36,820 nt of DNA from Betaproteobacteria bacterium (GCA_023266235.1 JAHFRL010000035.1:1-36820), one strand, 5' to 3'. Shown: positions 17,579 to 26,111, counted from the stretch's first letter. Translations and numbers: made by a program. The notes: generated from the sequence alone by a model not told the origin.

Positions 17579-18436
17579 ATGCCGGCGGCAATGAGCCTGT
17601 CAGTCGACGTCACGTTGCTGGTGCTGCTAGCGGCGCTCATGCACGCGGCGTGGAACGCCATCGCCAAGACCGGTACCGTTACGCTGCTCGAAATCGCAAC
17701 GATCGCTCTGGCGGCGGGGGCGCTGTGCGCGGTCGTGCTGCCGTTCCTGCCTTTCCCGGAGCGCGCGTCGTGGCCGTGGCTGGCGGCATCGGTGCTGCTG
17801 CACTTCCTGTATTTCGTTGCGCTGGTCGGCGCCTATCAATGGGGCGATCTCTCGCACGCCTATCCGCTGATGCGCGGGCTTGCACCGCTGCTGGTCGCGT
17901 TACTCGGGATCGTGTTGCTCGACGATCAGCTGACGGCGGCGATGTGGGCCGGCATCGTGCTGATAAGCAGCGGCGTGCTGCTGCCGTTCTGGGTGCGCTT
18001 GGCGGCTTTCCGCGTGCCCGGCAAGGGCACGCTGTTCGCGCTCAGCAATGCCCTCATCATCGCCGCGTATACGCTGGTCGACGGCATGGGCACGCGGCTG
18101 TCGGCCAACCCGGTCAGCTATTGCCTGTGGCTGTTCCTGTTCGACGCGTTTCCGATCACGGCGCTGGCGCTCGCGCGCCACGGCAACGGCGTGTGGGGTT
18201 ACATGCGGCAGCGCTGGCAGCCGGGGGTTCTTGGCGGCGCGCTGACGCTTGGCTCATACGGCATCGTGCTGTGGGCGATGACGCGCGCGCCGATTGCCGC
18301 GGTCGCGGCATTGCGTGAAACGTCGGTGATATTCGCGGCGCTGATCGGCTGCATGGTGCTGCGCGAGGGATTCGGCGCGCCGCGCATCGCGGGCGCAGTG
18401 CTGGTTGCCGGCGGAATCGTGGCTCTCAGGCTGTAG
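17579..18436 (+). CDS. EamA/DMT-family membrane protein, phosphonate-utilisation associated
   Basis: A 285-residue integral membrane protein with about ten hydrophobic segments arranged as two five-helix EamA halves, as in drug/metabolite transporters. It starts 22 bp after the HD-domain gene, so it probably belongs to the same transcript. Members of this subfamily recur in phosphonate gene clusters, which is why it may move a phosphonate, an amino acid product or an intermediate such as acetaldehyde; none of this is shown by the sequence. Its last 11 bases overlap the end of the convergent MFS gene. Confidence 0.88.
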   Translation: MPAAMSLSVDVTLLVLLAALMHAAWNAIAKTGTVTLLEIATIALAAGALCAVVLPFLPFPERASWPWLAASVLLHFLYFVALVGAYQWGDLSHAYPLMRGLAPLLVALLGIVLLDDQLTAAMWAGIVLISSGVLLPFWVRLAAFRVPGKGTLFALSNALIIAAYTLVDGMGTRLSANPVSYCLWLFLFDAFPITALALARHGNGVWGYMRQRWQPGVLGGALTLGSYGIVLWAMTRAPIAAVAALRETSVIFAALIGCMVLREGFGAPRIAGAVLVAGGIVALRL

Positions 18437-19643
18437 CTCTGGCGCGTACGATCTGGCGATCGTCGATCGGCCAGTTGAGGAGTCCCGCCACCACGCCCAT
18501 CGCGATCGTCAAGATCCACATCAGCCGGTAGGAACCGGTCGCGTCGAAGAGATACCCGCCGAAGGCTATCCCGAGAAAGCTGCCGACCTGGTGGAACAGG
18601 AAAGCGATGCCGGTGAGCGTCGAGAGATACCTGACGCCGAAGATCTGCGCGATCAGGCCGCCGGTGAGCGGCACGGTGCCGAGCCACAGGAACCCGATCA
18701 CGGCACCGAACACGTAAACCGCCCACGGCGTGACCGGCAGCGCGATGAACACCGCGATCGCCACCGCGCGCGTGATATACAGTGTACTCAGCAGGTATTT
18801 CTTGGTGTAATGGTCGCCGAGCCAGCCCCAGAAGTAGCTGCCGAAGATGTTGAACAGCCCGATCAGCGCGAGCGCCATCATGCCGGTCTCCGGCGTCATG
18901 TGCTGATCAAGCATGTAGGCCGGGAAGTGCACCGAAATGAACATGATCTGGAAGCCGCATACCGTGTAGGCGGTACACAGCAGCCAGAAGCCGCGGTGAC
19001 CGAACGCCTCGCGCAGCGCCTCGGGTATCGATTGCCGGTGCGGTCCGGCCGGCTCGTGCCGGTGTTGCTCGACCAGCGCTGCCGACAGCGGCACCATCAC
19101 CAGCACGGTCAGCGCCAGCACCAGCAGCGCGTGGTGCCAGCCGATATGATTGATCAGCGTCTGGCCGTAGGGCAGCATCGCGAACTGGCCGAACGAGCCG
19201 GCGGCGCTGGCGATGCCGAGCGCGACGCTGCGCTTTTCGACCGGGAATGCGCGGGCGACCACGCCGTAGACGATGCCGAAGCCGCTGCACGACAACGCGA
19301 TCCCGACGATGACGCCGGCGCTCAGGCCGAACTCCCAGCCGGTGGTTGAATAGGCCATCAGCACCAGGCCCAGCGCGTAGAGGACAGCGCCGCCGGCCAT
19401 CACGCGTCCGGTGCCGAATTTGTCGGCGATCATGCCGGTGAACGGCTGGGCGACGCCGTAAACCAGGTTTTGCAGCGCGATTGCAAGCGAGAACGTCTGG
19501 CGGCTCCAGCCGAGGTCCGCCGTCATCGGCTGCAGGTAAAGGCCGAAACTGTGGCGCGTGCCGAGCGCGATGGTGAGCGCCATGCCCCCGCACAGCAAAA
19601 TTATCGCGGGGGTGCGCCAGTTTCTTTTTGTTGTGGAAGTCAC
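18426..19643 (-). CDS. MFS transporter (oxalate/formate or monocarboxylate type)
   Basis: A major facilitator superfamily transporter of about 405 residues with twelve membrane segments. The early LYLQPMTADLGWSRQTFSLA and the loop GMIADKFGTGRVMAGG (cytoplasmic motif A) are typical of the OFA/monocarboxylate branch. The start is uncertain. The GTG at 19643 gives a normal length and places the N-terminus (TSTTKRNW) just before the first helix, while a GTG at 19718 would add 25 poorly conserved-looking residues. Neither has a good ribosome-binding site. It converges with the EamA gene. Substrate unknown; an organic acid is likely from the subfamily. Confidence 0.88.
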   Translation of the reverse strand: MTSTTKRNWRTPAIILLCGGMALTIALGTRHSFGLYLQPMTADLGWSRQTFSLAIALQNLVYGVAQPFTGMIADKFGTGRVMAGGAVLYALGLVLMAYSTTGWEFGLSAGVIVGIALSCSGFGIVYGVVARAFPVEKRSVALGIASAAGSFGQFAMLPYGQTLINHIGWHHALLVLALTVLVMVPLSAALVEQHRHEPAGPHRQSIPEALREAFGHRGFWLLCTAYTVCGFQIMFISVHFPAYMLDQHMTPETGMMALALIGLFNIFGSYFWGWLGDHYTKKYLLSTLYITRAVAIAVFIALPVTPWAVYVFGAVIGFLWLGTVPLTGGLIAQIFGVRYLSTLTGIAFLFHQVGSFLGIAFGGYLFDATGSYRLMWILTIAMGVVAGLLNWPIDDRQIVRARATA

Positions 19644-19760
19644 GATCAGATAGCGCGATTGTAGCGTATCGGCCGCGGCCGCACAGACCGCGCGGTTGTG
19701 GAACTTTTTTTTGCACACCGCCGGCGCTGAGATCCCGGGGATCGCCGTCAGCGCACGGCT

Positions 19761-20465
19761 TCAGGTTTTGAGCGCGAACGGATTGAAATCGGTGTGGCGA
19801 TCGTAGTAGTCCTCGTGTTCGGCGCGTTTCAGCGCTGCGACGATCTTGTAGGTAACCGGCGTGAACACGACTTCGACGCCGACCTTGGCGACGAACTGCG
19901 ACGACATTACGAGCAGCAGCTTGTCGTCGGGGATGATGCCGCTGCCGTAGAACGCGAGCGGGTAGAACAGGAGCGAATCGACGCCCTCGCCGAAGATCGT
20001 CGAGCCGATGGTGCGCGTCCACAGCCAGCGTCCTGCGGTCCAGATTTTCATCTTGGCGAGCACGAACGAGTTCACGAACTCGCCGCACAGGAATGCGATC
20101 AGCGAAGCCAGCGCGATGCGCCAGGTCGAGCCGAACGCGATCTCGTAGGCGGCCTGGTTGCCCCAGAACGGCGCGGGCGGCAGCTTGACGATCACCCATG
20201 CCATCACGGATGCGAACGCGAGCGCGGCGAAACCGGACCAGATCACGCGGCGCGAGCGCGCGTAGCCGTAGACTTCGGTCAGGATGTCGCCGAACACATA
20301 CGAGATCGGAAAGAACAGCACGCCGGCGCCGAAGGTGAGCGTGCCCAGGAGCGGCAAGTCGAGCTGCGCGATTTTCGCGGGACCGATCAGGTTCGAGCAC
20401 ACCAGCACAGTCACGAACGCGACCATCACGAGATCGTAGTAGCGGTAGGCGCGGCGTTCGGTCAT
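19761..20465 (-). CDS. queuosine precursor transporter (YhhQ/VUT family)
   Basis: A 234-residue inner-membrane protein with about six hydrophobic segments. YYDLVMVAFVTVLVCSNLI at the start and FFPISYVFGDILTEVYGY (about 51-68) are hallmark regions of the YhhQ family, which imports the queuosine precursors preQ0/preQ1. No preQ1 riboswitch-like motif was recognised upstream (20466-20629). It is transcribed divergently from the lipoprotein gene at 20630. Unrelated to the catabolic blocks. Confidence 0.93.
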   Translation of the reverse strand: MTERRAYRYYDLVMVAFVTVLVCSNLIGPAKIAQLDLPLLGTLTFGAGVLFFPISYVFGDILTEVYGYARSRRVIWSGFAALAFASVMAWVIVKLPPAPFWGNQAAYEIAFGSTWRIALASLIAFLCGEFVNSFVLAKMKIWTAGRWLWTRTIGSTIFGEGVDSLLFYPLAFYGSGIIPDDKLLLVMSSQFVAKVGVEVVFTPVTYKIVAALKRAEHEDYYDRHTDFNPFALKT

Positions 20466-20629
20466 TGATTGATCCGGTAACGGCGGGAATCCGTATTAAG
20501 CCACATCCGCTGTGACGTGCAAATCGGCGTAGGCTTATGGCCGGGCTGCTGCGTTAATACACCAGGCGGCAATTTCGCCGCTGTCGGGCATGGCATTGCG
20601 CCAGGCGCTCACGCCCAGAGAGGACCGCG

Positions 20630-21127
20630 ATGGATCGCTGCATCAGTGATGGTTTCAGATGCCCGTCGAGCAAAACCGTGCTGCTGCTGATGGCGGCTGC
20701 AGCGCTTGCCGGCTGCGCCGGGCTGCCGCCCGGCGTCGAGCCGCCGACGGTCACCATTTCCGATTTCGGCGTCGGCAGCGCGAGTCTCTTCGAGCAGCAA
20801 TTCAATCTCAGGCTGCGCATCCAGAATCCGAACGCGGAGGACTTAAAGATCGACGGCATTGCCTTCGATCTCGAGATCAACGACCAGCCATTCGCCAAAG
20901 GCGTCGGCAATCAGGCGGTGACAGTGCCGCGCTTTGGTTCCGGCTTCATGCCGGTCGAGGCGGTGAGTTCCCTGGGCGGTCTGCTCAGGCAGTTCGGTCA
21001 GTTCGTGCAGGGTGAGAAGCCGGGATTCAGGTACCGTATTAAAGGCAGTTTGAGCATCGCCGGCGGCATGCGCGTTCCGTTCGACCGGCGCGGCGAATTC
21101 GATCTGGGCGTGCTCGCACCCAGATAG
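20630..21127 (+). CDS. LEA type 2 family (WHy-domain) lipoprotein
   Basis: A 165-residue secreted lipoprotein. The lipobox LAGC lies at the end of a hydrophobic signal (KTVLLLMAAAALAGC, cysteine at about 29). The rest is one LEA14-like beta-sandwich, with VTISDFGVGSASLFEQQFNLRL at its beginning and the LRIQNPNAEDLKIDGI stretch characteristic of the WHy fold. AGAGGA precedes the ATG by about six bases. Probably outer-membrane anchored on the periplasmic side; family function is unknown beyond stress or envelope association. Confidence 0.9.
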   Translation: MDRCISDGFRCPSSKTVLLLMAAAALAGCAGLPPGVEPPTVTISDFGVGSASLFEQQFNLRLRIQNPNAEDLKIDGIAFDLEINDQPFAKGVGNQAVTVPRFGSGFMPVEAVSSLGGLLRQFGQFVQGEKPGFRYRIKGSLSIAGGMRVPFDRRGEFDLGVLAPR

Positions 21128-21193
21128 GGAACCGGGCTTTCATCTTCTGACCGGGCGTCAAAAATGACCCCTGGCAAAGGCGGGAGCCGAAGA

Positions 21194-22168
21194 TCAACCT
21201 TCGGGCTTGATGCCGGCGTTCTTGATGATCTTTTCCCACTTCACGGCTTCATCGCGCATGAATTTGCCGAGGCCGTCGGGCGTGCTGCCGATGTACTCGG
21301 TCCCGAGATTACCGATACGCTCTTTCACGTCGGGCAGGTCGAAAATCCGGACGATCTCGGCGTTCAGTTTGGTGGTGATTTCCTTCGGCGTGCCGGCCGG
21401 CGCAAGAATAGCCCACCATTCATCGGCCTCGAAGCCTGGGAAGCCCGATTCCTGCAGCGTCGGCACGTCAGGCAACACCCGCTGGCGCTTGGCGCTGGTC
21501 GTGACGAGCGCTCTTATTCTGCCCGCGCGCACGTGCGGCGACGCGGTCAGCATGCTCGCCATCATGACCGGTATCTGCCCGCCGAGCAGGTCGTTGACCG
21601 CGGGCGCACCGCCCTTGTAGGGGATGTGTTCCATATCGATGCCGGCGGCCTGTTTGAACATTTCCGCGGACAGGTGATTGGAGCTGCCGGTGCCGGCGCT
21701 GCCATACACGAGCTGGCCCTTGCGTGCCTTGGCGAAGGCGATGAAATCCCTGACGTTGAAAACCGGCACGGAAGGGTGGACTACGAGCACGTTGGCGGCG
21801 CGGGCAAGCAGGATGACAGGCTCGAAATCCTTGATGGCGTCGAACGGCACTTTTTTGAAGAGATGCTTATGTACGACATGGCTGCTGATCACGTTGACCA
21901 GCGTGTACCCGTCCGGTGCTGATCTGGCGGCAAGCTCGGTGCCTATCATGCCGGTTGCGCCCGGCCGGTTGTCGACCAGCACGTTCTGCCCCCAGTTTTC
22001 CAGCATTTTCTGGCCAATGATGCGGGACAGCGCATCGGTCGTTGCGCCAGGAGGAAATGGCGTGATCAAACGGATGGACCGGTTAGGATAGTTCTGGACC
22101 TGCGCGAACGCCGTGGACAAACATAGCACCGCCGCAGCAATGACCGGGCATCGAAATAGCAGGCGCAT
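21194..22168 (-). CDS. tripartite tricarboxylate transporter binding protein (Bug/TctC family)
   Basis: A 324-residue periplasmic binding protein. The signal peptide (MRLLFRCPVIAAAVLCLSTA, cleavage near AFA-Q) is followed by YPNRSIRLITPFPPGATTDALSR, the usual Bug start. DNRPGATGMIGTELAARSAPDGYTL and HIPYKGGAPAVNDLLGGQI are hallmark stretches that form the carboxylate pocket. The ATG at 22168 has AGGAGA six bases upstream; an in-frame codon at 22189 is less likely. No TctA/TctB membrane genes are in the window, so it is an orphan binding protein as is common in Burkholderiales. It probably binds the carboxylic acid degraded by this block. Confidence 0.94.
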   Translation of the reverse strand: MRLLFRCPVIAAAVLCLSTAFAQVQNYPNRSIRLITPFPPGATTDALSRIIGQKMLENWGQNVLVDNRPGATGMIGTELAARSAPDGYTLVNVISSHVVHKHLFKKVPFDAIKDFEPVILLARAANVLVVHPSVPVFNVRDFIAFAKARKGQLVYGSAGTGSSNHLSAEMFKQAAGIDMEHIPYKGGAPAVNDLLGGQIPVMMASMLTASPHVRAGRIRALVTTSAKRQRVLPDVPTLQESGFPGFEADEWWAILAPAGTPKEITTKLNAEIVRIFDLPDVKERIGNLGTEYIGSTPDGLGKFMRDEAVKWEKIIKNAGIKPEG

Positions 22169-22193
22169 GGGAGATCTCCTCGATATCATGCTC

Positions 22194-22210
22194 GTTCCGT
22201 TGACCGGAAC
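22194..22210. promoter_or_regulatory. candidate IclR-type operator upstream of the Bug gene
   Basis: GTTCCG-TTGAC-CGGAAC is a perfect 6-bp inverted repeat with a 5-base centre, 26 bases before the start of the binding-protein gene at 21194-22168. The same 17-base pattern (RTTCCG-N5-YGGAAC) recurs at 24655-24671 in front of the acyl-CoA dehydrogenase operon. The shared motif suggests one regulator, most simply the IclR protein encoded at 31813-32544. Confidence 0.55.
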
Positions 22211-22349
22211 TTGGACTGCAGAGACTATCTTAGGATGCTAGCAGCCCGTTGCGTCATATTCAATGACTGCGCCAGCCGGGGAACCGTCGGCAGCACCCTG
22301 CGTTGCACGGGCAAGCGCCCCGCAGGTTCGGGGTCTTGCCGCATGGTGC

Positions 22350-23495
22350 TCAAGTGGCTGCGGTTTTCGAAGTGTTGTCCCGTTTTTCCCGCACCGGACT
22401 CAGGAAATCGCCCCCGCGCATTGACGGATGAGCGCGCTCGTATTGTTTCGGGTAGAAAACCTGTCCGCCGAGCTCGACCGCAGCGAGCCACGGCCAGCGC
22501 GGATTGAAAAGCATGCCGCGTGCAAGCGCGACCAGATCAGCCTTGCCTGAAGCGAGAATATCCTCGGCCTGGGATGGTTCGGTAATGAGCCCGACCGCCA
22601 TGGCGGCGATGCCGGACTCTCGCCGAATGCGCTCCGCAAACGGAACCTGATAGCCGGGGCGAACCCGCAGTTTCTGTTCCGAGGTTACGCCGCCGCTGGA
22701 AGCGGTAATGTAGTCACAGCCGCGTTCGCGCAGCTTGGCGGCGAGTTCCACGCTGTCGTCAAGCGTCCAGCCGCCTTCGGCCCAGTCGGTCGCGGACAGG
22801 CGCATGCCAAGCGGTTTACGTTCGGGCCAGACGGCGCGGATCGCGTCGAACACTTCGAGCGCAAAGCGCATACGGCCCGCGCGGTCGCCGCCGTAATCGT
22901 CGGTTCTCTGATTGCCGAAAGGCGACAGAAAGCTGTGGATCAGATAGCCATGTGCGCCGTGGATCTCGAGTACGTCGAAACCGATCGCGTCGGCCCGGCG
23001 CGCCGCCGCCGCGAAAGCAGCGATCACGCGCTGGATGCCGGCGTGATCGAGCGCGACCGGCACGGCGCGGCCCGGATGGGCGCTCGCCGACGGTGCCCAA
23101 ATAGTCCAGCCACCCTGGTCCGCCGGTATTGGCTTTTGCCCCTCCCATGCGACCGTGACCGAGCCTTTGCGGCCCGCATGGTAAAGCTGCATGCCGAGCT
23201 TGATGCGGCTGTGTTTGCGGCAAAAATCGATCACGCGGCGCAGCGGCTCGATCTGGTCGTCGGACCACATGCCGATGTCGTGCTTGCTGATGCGCCCCTC
23301 GCGCTCGATGGCGGTCGCTTCGGTAAACAGCAGGGCGGCGCCGGACATCGCGAGATGGCCGAGATGCATGAGGTGCCAGTCGGTTGCGCGCCCGTGCTCG
23401 TCACCCGAGTACTGCCCCATCGGCGACACGACGATACGGTTCGGCAGCTCGAGTTTTCGCAACGAAAAAGGCGAGAACAGCACTGTTGTTGCCAT
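22350..23495 (-). CDS. NADH:flavin oxidoreductase, old yellow enzyme of the YqjM class
   Basis: A 381-residue FMN-dependent TIM-barrel reductase that typically reduces activated C=C bonds of enones or enoates. LFSPFSLRKLELPNRIVVSPM opens the barrel. QLYHAGRKGS is YqjM-like, and IHGAHGYLIHSFLSP carries the paired histidines that bind the substrate oxygen. The class-typical active-site Cys after SPM is replaced by Gly27, while Tyr29 is kept. A good ribosome-binding site (AAGGAA) precedes the ATG. It lies between two Bug binding-protein genes on the same strand, suggesting a shared transcript and a role in the same acid pathway. Confidence 0.93.
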   Translation of the reverse strand: MATTVLFSPFSLRKLELPNRIVVSPMGQYSGDEHGRATDWHLMHLGHLAMSGAALLFTEATAIEREGRISKHDIGMWSDDQIEPLRRVIDFCRKHSRIKLGMQLYHAGRKGSVTVAWEGQKPIPADQGGWTIWAPSASAHPGRAVPVALDHAGIQRVIAAFAAAARRADAIGFDVLEIHGAHGYLIHSFLSPFGNQRTDDYGGDRAGRMRFALEVFDAIRAVWPERKPLGMRLSATDWAEGGWTLDDSVELAAKLRERGCDYITASSGGVTSEQKLRVRPGYQVPFAERIRRESGIAAMAVGLITEPSQAEDILASGKADLVALARGMLFNPRWPWLAAVELGGQVFYPKQYERAHPSMRGGDFLSPVREKRDNTSKTAAT

Positions 23496-23532
23496 GCAAA
23501 TTCCTTCAATATTCCCTGGTTCCGGAGCAGTA

Positions 23533-24510
23533 TCAATCGGCCTTGATGCCGGTTTCCTTCGCCACTTTGGCCCATTTCACAAGATCGGCCTTGATATGAG
23601 CTTCAAACTCCCGCGGCGTACTGCCGACGATAACCGACCCTTGCGCCAAAATGCGCTCTCTGACGGCGGGATCAGTCAAGGTGCTGACTATTTCCTTGTG
23701 CAATATGCCGATCACCTCTTTGGGTGTGCCGGCCGGGACGACGATCCCTTGCCATTCAACCGCATCGAATCCTTTCACCGTCTCGCCCAGGGTCGGCACA
23801 TCGGGTAATACCGGAAGGCGATTGGTGCCGCTGACGGCCAGCGGAATCAGTTTTCCCTGCTTGAAGAATTCAAGGGAAGTGGGCGTTGTGGTGAATGCCA
23901 TTGATACCTCCCCGCTGAGCACTGCCGTCACCACAAAACTGCCGCCTTTGTACGGCACGTGGACCATATTGGTGCCGGTCATGTACTTCAGCAGCTCCGG
24001 GGCCAGATGGTTGATCGTGCCATTGCCCGCGGATGCGAAATTGAGGCTGCCTGGTTTCGCTTTCGCCAATGCAATCAATTCGCGCGCAGACCGCGCCGGA
24101 ACCGAAGGGTGGATCGCCAACACGGTCGGCACTATCGCAACCAGGCTCACCGGTGTGAAATCTTTCAGCGAGTCGAACGGGAGTTTGGAGTACAAAGCCG
24201 GATTTGCCGCAAACGCGATTGTCGCCATCAGCATGGTATAGCCGTCAGCAGGGGCCTTCGCGACCATCGACATGCCCAGTATGGCGGCGCCACCCGGACG
24301 GTTGTCGACGATGATCTGTTGCCCCAATTTCTCCGACAGCCGGGGTGCGATAGTACGGCTGGTGACGTCGGTCGCGCCGCCTGCCGCGTACGGCACGATC
24401 AACCGTATCGGTTTATTGGGGTAGTCCGCGGCAATCGACACATTCGCGTTAATCAGCAACAATCCTGCGAGCAATCCGAAACAGGAGCCGCTCGATATTC
24501 TGGTCAGCAT
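23533..24510 (-). CDS. tripartite tricarboxylate transporter binding protein (Bug/TctC family), second copy
   Basis: A 325-residue Bug protein with a signal peptide (residues 1-27, cleavage near SIA-AD) and the family start YPNKPIRLIVPYAAGGATDVTSR. DNRPGGAAILGMSMVAKAPADGYTM and HVPYKGGSFVVTAVLSGEV are the pocket-forming stretches. A very strong ribosome-binding site (GGAGGGG) precedes the ATG. It is first in the minus-strand set (Bug, flavin reductase, Bug) and is divergent from the acyl-CoA dehydrogenase operon. Clearly paralogous in type to the gene at 21194-22168 but not a recent copy. Confidence 0.94.
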   Translation of the reverse strand: MLTRISSGSCFGLLAGLLLINANVSIAADYPNKPIRLIVPYAAGGATDVTSRTIAPRLSEKLGQQIIVDNRPGGAAILGMSMVAKAPADGYTMLMATIAFAANPALYSKLPFDSLKDFTPVSLVAIVPTVLAIHPSVPARSARELIALAKAKPGSLNFASAGNGTINHLAPELLKYMTGTNMVHVPYKGGSFVVTAVLSGEVSMAFTTTPTSLEFFKQGKLIPLAVSGTNRLPVLPDVPTLGETVKGFDAVEWQGIVVPAGTPKEVIGILHKEIVSTLTDPAVRERILAQGSVIVGSTPREFEAHIKADLVKWAKVAKETGIKAD

Positions 24511-24929
24511 ATTTTCCCCTCCGCGTTGATAAGTGAACTTAGTGTGAGCGCAAAATCAAATTTCGCAAATCGGAATTCCATGAATCGCCGATAGGGACGA
24601 TGCCTGCACCCGGGATAGCCGGTCCGTATGGGCCAACGGGTCGCCGGACACACTATTCCGCCTGATGGAACCTATGCTGGACAGTGAAATATGACGATGT
24701 TAGGCTATCGCATCAGGTGGGTTTTGTCCAGAATGTGAGTGAGCGGATGGAAGCGCTGACCGCCTCGACCAGCGGAAAGAGCAGGACCGCCGCAAGTTCC
24801 GCCGGGATTTCCCACGCCACCCGCTCTTGTATCTCAATGCGAGAGATGATCTTGCAAACCACTTACAGCGCTTGAGCGGGCATTGATCGCCCCGGACGAT
24901 AGCAGACGATGGCAAGGAGATAACGGAGC
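24511..24929. other. 419-bp divergent regulatory region without a convincing gene
   Basis: This gap separates the second Bug gene from the acyl-CoA dehydrogenase gene. It contains the palindrome at 24655-24671, a GGAATTCC near 24581-24590, and an inverted repeat CCTGATG (24661-24667) with CATCAGG (24711-24717). A possible promoter for the rightward operon has TGGACA at 24678-24683 and a poor -10 at 24701. Short open frames on both strands (for example 24684-24875) have no family resemblance, no ribosome-binding site and are judged spurious. It is less GC-rich than the genes around it. Confidence 0.6.
24655..24671. promoter_or_regulatory. candidate IclR-type operator in the acyl-CoA dehydrogenase/Bug divergent promoter
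   Basis: ATTCCG-CCTGA-TGGAAC matches the palindrome at 22194-22210 at all ten bases of the core arms TTCCG and GGAAC with identical spacing, although its outermost bases are not symmetric. It lies in the only large divergent promoter of the block, where one regulator could control uptake and degradation genes together. Confidence 0.5.
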
Positions 24930-26105
24930 GTGGATTTCAGGTTGACGCCAGACCAGGAGCTGATGCGTGATTCCATACGCAGGCTCGTCGAGCGCGATGT
25001 CGATCCGTTGCTGGAACAGCACGACCCCGACCAGCCGCTGCCGAAATCCGCGTTTCTCGCGGTATTCGGTAAGCTGGCAGAGCTCGGGCTGACGGCCGCG
25101 AGGCTGCCACAGGAGGCCGGCGGACCGGGCATCACGATGCTCGATTACGGGATCATGTTCGAGCAGATCCCGCCCGCGATCGGGTTATCGCTGATAGCCC
25201 ACGAAGCGACGACGTCGCGGTTGAATGCGGACTGCAACGACGGGCAGCGCCGGCGCTTCCTGCCGGATTTGATCGCGGGACGAAAAATAGGCTGCACCGG
25301 CTCGACGGAACCTGACACTGGCTCGGATCCGCGCGGCATCAAGACGCGGCTCACGCAGCAGGGGGACTCTCTGCTGCTGAATGGCCGCAAGATGTGGATC
25401 ACCAACGTTTCCGCGGCCGATCTGATTTTGGTGACCTGCCTGGATTGCCGCGGGGGCGCACCCCGGGGCCAGGTCGTAAAAGTGGTCGTTGAACGGGCGC
25501 AGTCGCCGTTCGAAGCGCGCGAAATAGATACCATCGGTTTGCGCCAGGGAATGCTCGGTGAAGCCGTGTTCGACGACTGTAAAGTGCCCCTGGCAAACCT
25601 CGTCGAATCGCCCGCGGGTGGGACTGAAGTGCTCAAGGTGAGCTGGGCAGTCAACCGTCCGCTGTTCGGCCTGCTGGCAGTGCATCTTGCGCAACGGGCA
25701 TGCGATATCGCCATGGATTACGCCAAAGTGCGCAAACAGTTTGGCAAGCCAATCGCTGCGCATCAGCTGGTGCAGAAAAATCTCTCCGATATTGTTACCG
25801 CAATCACTGCGAGCCGCCTGCTGTGCCTTCACGCGCTGTCCTTGGTCGATCAAGGCCGGGCAGCCGATGGCGCGGCTGCGATGGCGAAACGCTATGCTCA
25901 AAATGCATGCCGCGAGGCCGTGTGGCAATCGATGAATGTTTTGGGTGCGATGGGCCTGTCGACCGAGGCGAAAGTCGAAGCACTCTACCGCGATATCCGC
26001 ATGCTGCCGGTACCGGATGGCACGAACGAGATCCTGGCCCTCATACACGGCCGGGAGCTTACCGGCTTCGCGGCATTTCGCGGCAGCGGGCGAGTCGCGG
26101 ATTGA
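24930..26105 (+). CDS. acyl-CoA dehydrogenase family protein with Asp in the catalytic-base position
   Basis: A 391-residue FAD flavoprotein that should oxidise an acyl-CoA. The N-terminal helical domain starts MDFRLTPDQELMRDSIRRL, the middle beta domain has GSTEPDTGSDPRGIKTR and KMWITN, and the C-terminal domain has YAKVRKQFGKPIAAHQLVQ. The usual catalytic Glu of the Y-E-G-T motif is Asp363 here (VPDGTNEI). Alignment from the preceding RD is unambiguous. Asp at this place is known in some alicyclic acyl-CoA dehydrogenases and in the ACAD10/11 group. GTG start with GGAG upstream. First gene of the plus-strand operon; it would act on the CoA ester made by the CoA transferases that follow. Confidence 0.93.
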   Translation: MDFRLTPDQELMRDSIRRLVERDVDPLLEQHDPDQPLPKSAFLAVFGKLAELGLTAARLPQEAGGPGITMLDYGIMFEQIPPAIGLSLIAHEATTSRLNADCNDGQRRRFLPDLIAGRKIGCTGSTEPDTGSDPRGIKTRLTQQGDSLLLNGRKMWITNVSAADLILVTCLDCRGGAPRGQVVKVVVERAQSPFEAREIDTIGLRQGMLGEAVFDDCKVPLANLVESPAGGTEVLKVSWAVNRPLFGLLAVHLAQRACDIAMDYAKVRKQFGKPIAAHQLVQKNLSDIVTAITASRLLCLHALSLVDQGRAADGAAAMAKRYAQNACREAVWQSMNVLGAMGLSTEAKVEALYRDIRMLPVPDGTNEILALIHGRELTGFAAFRGSGRVAD

Positions 26106-26111
26106 CGGCAG

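Noticed and set aside
19681..19720. T-run with GC-rich sequence before it, resembling a plus-strand terminator
   Set aside because: The upstream bases do not form a good hairpin, and no plus-strand gene ends nearby; it lies at the start of the minus-strand MFS gene.
20466..20629. Possible preQ1 riboswitch upstream of the YhhQ-type transporter gene
   Set aside because: Read on the minus strand, the spacer has no preQ1-I or preQ1-II core motif that I can recognise.
21128..21193. Direct repeat ACCGGGC and an AAAATGACCCC stretch between the lipoprotein and Bug genes, possible mobile-element scar
   Set aside because: The repeat is only seven bases and no transposase fragment or inverted ends are present.
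24684..24915. Short open frames on both strands in the divergent region before the acyl-CoA dehydrogenase gene
   Set aside because: No ribosome-binding site, no recognisable similarity, and they overlap each other and the presumed promoter elements.
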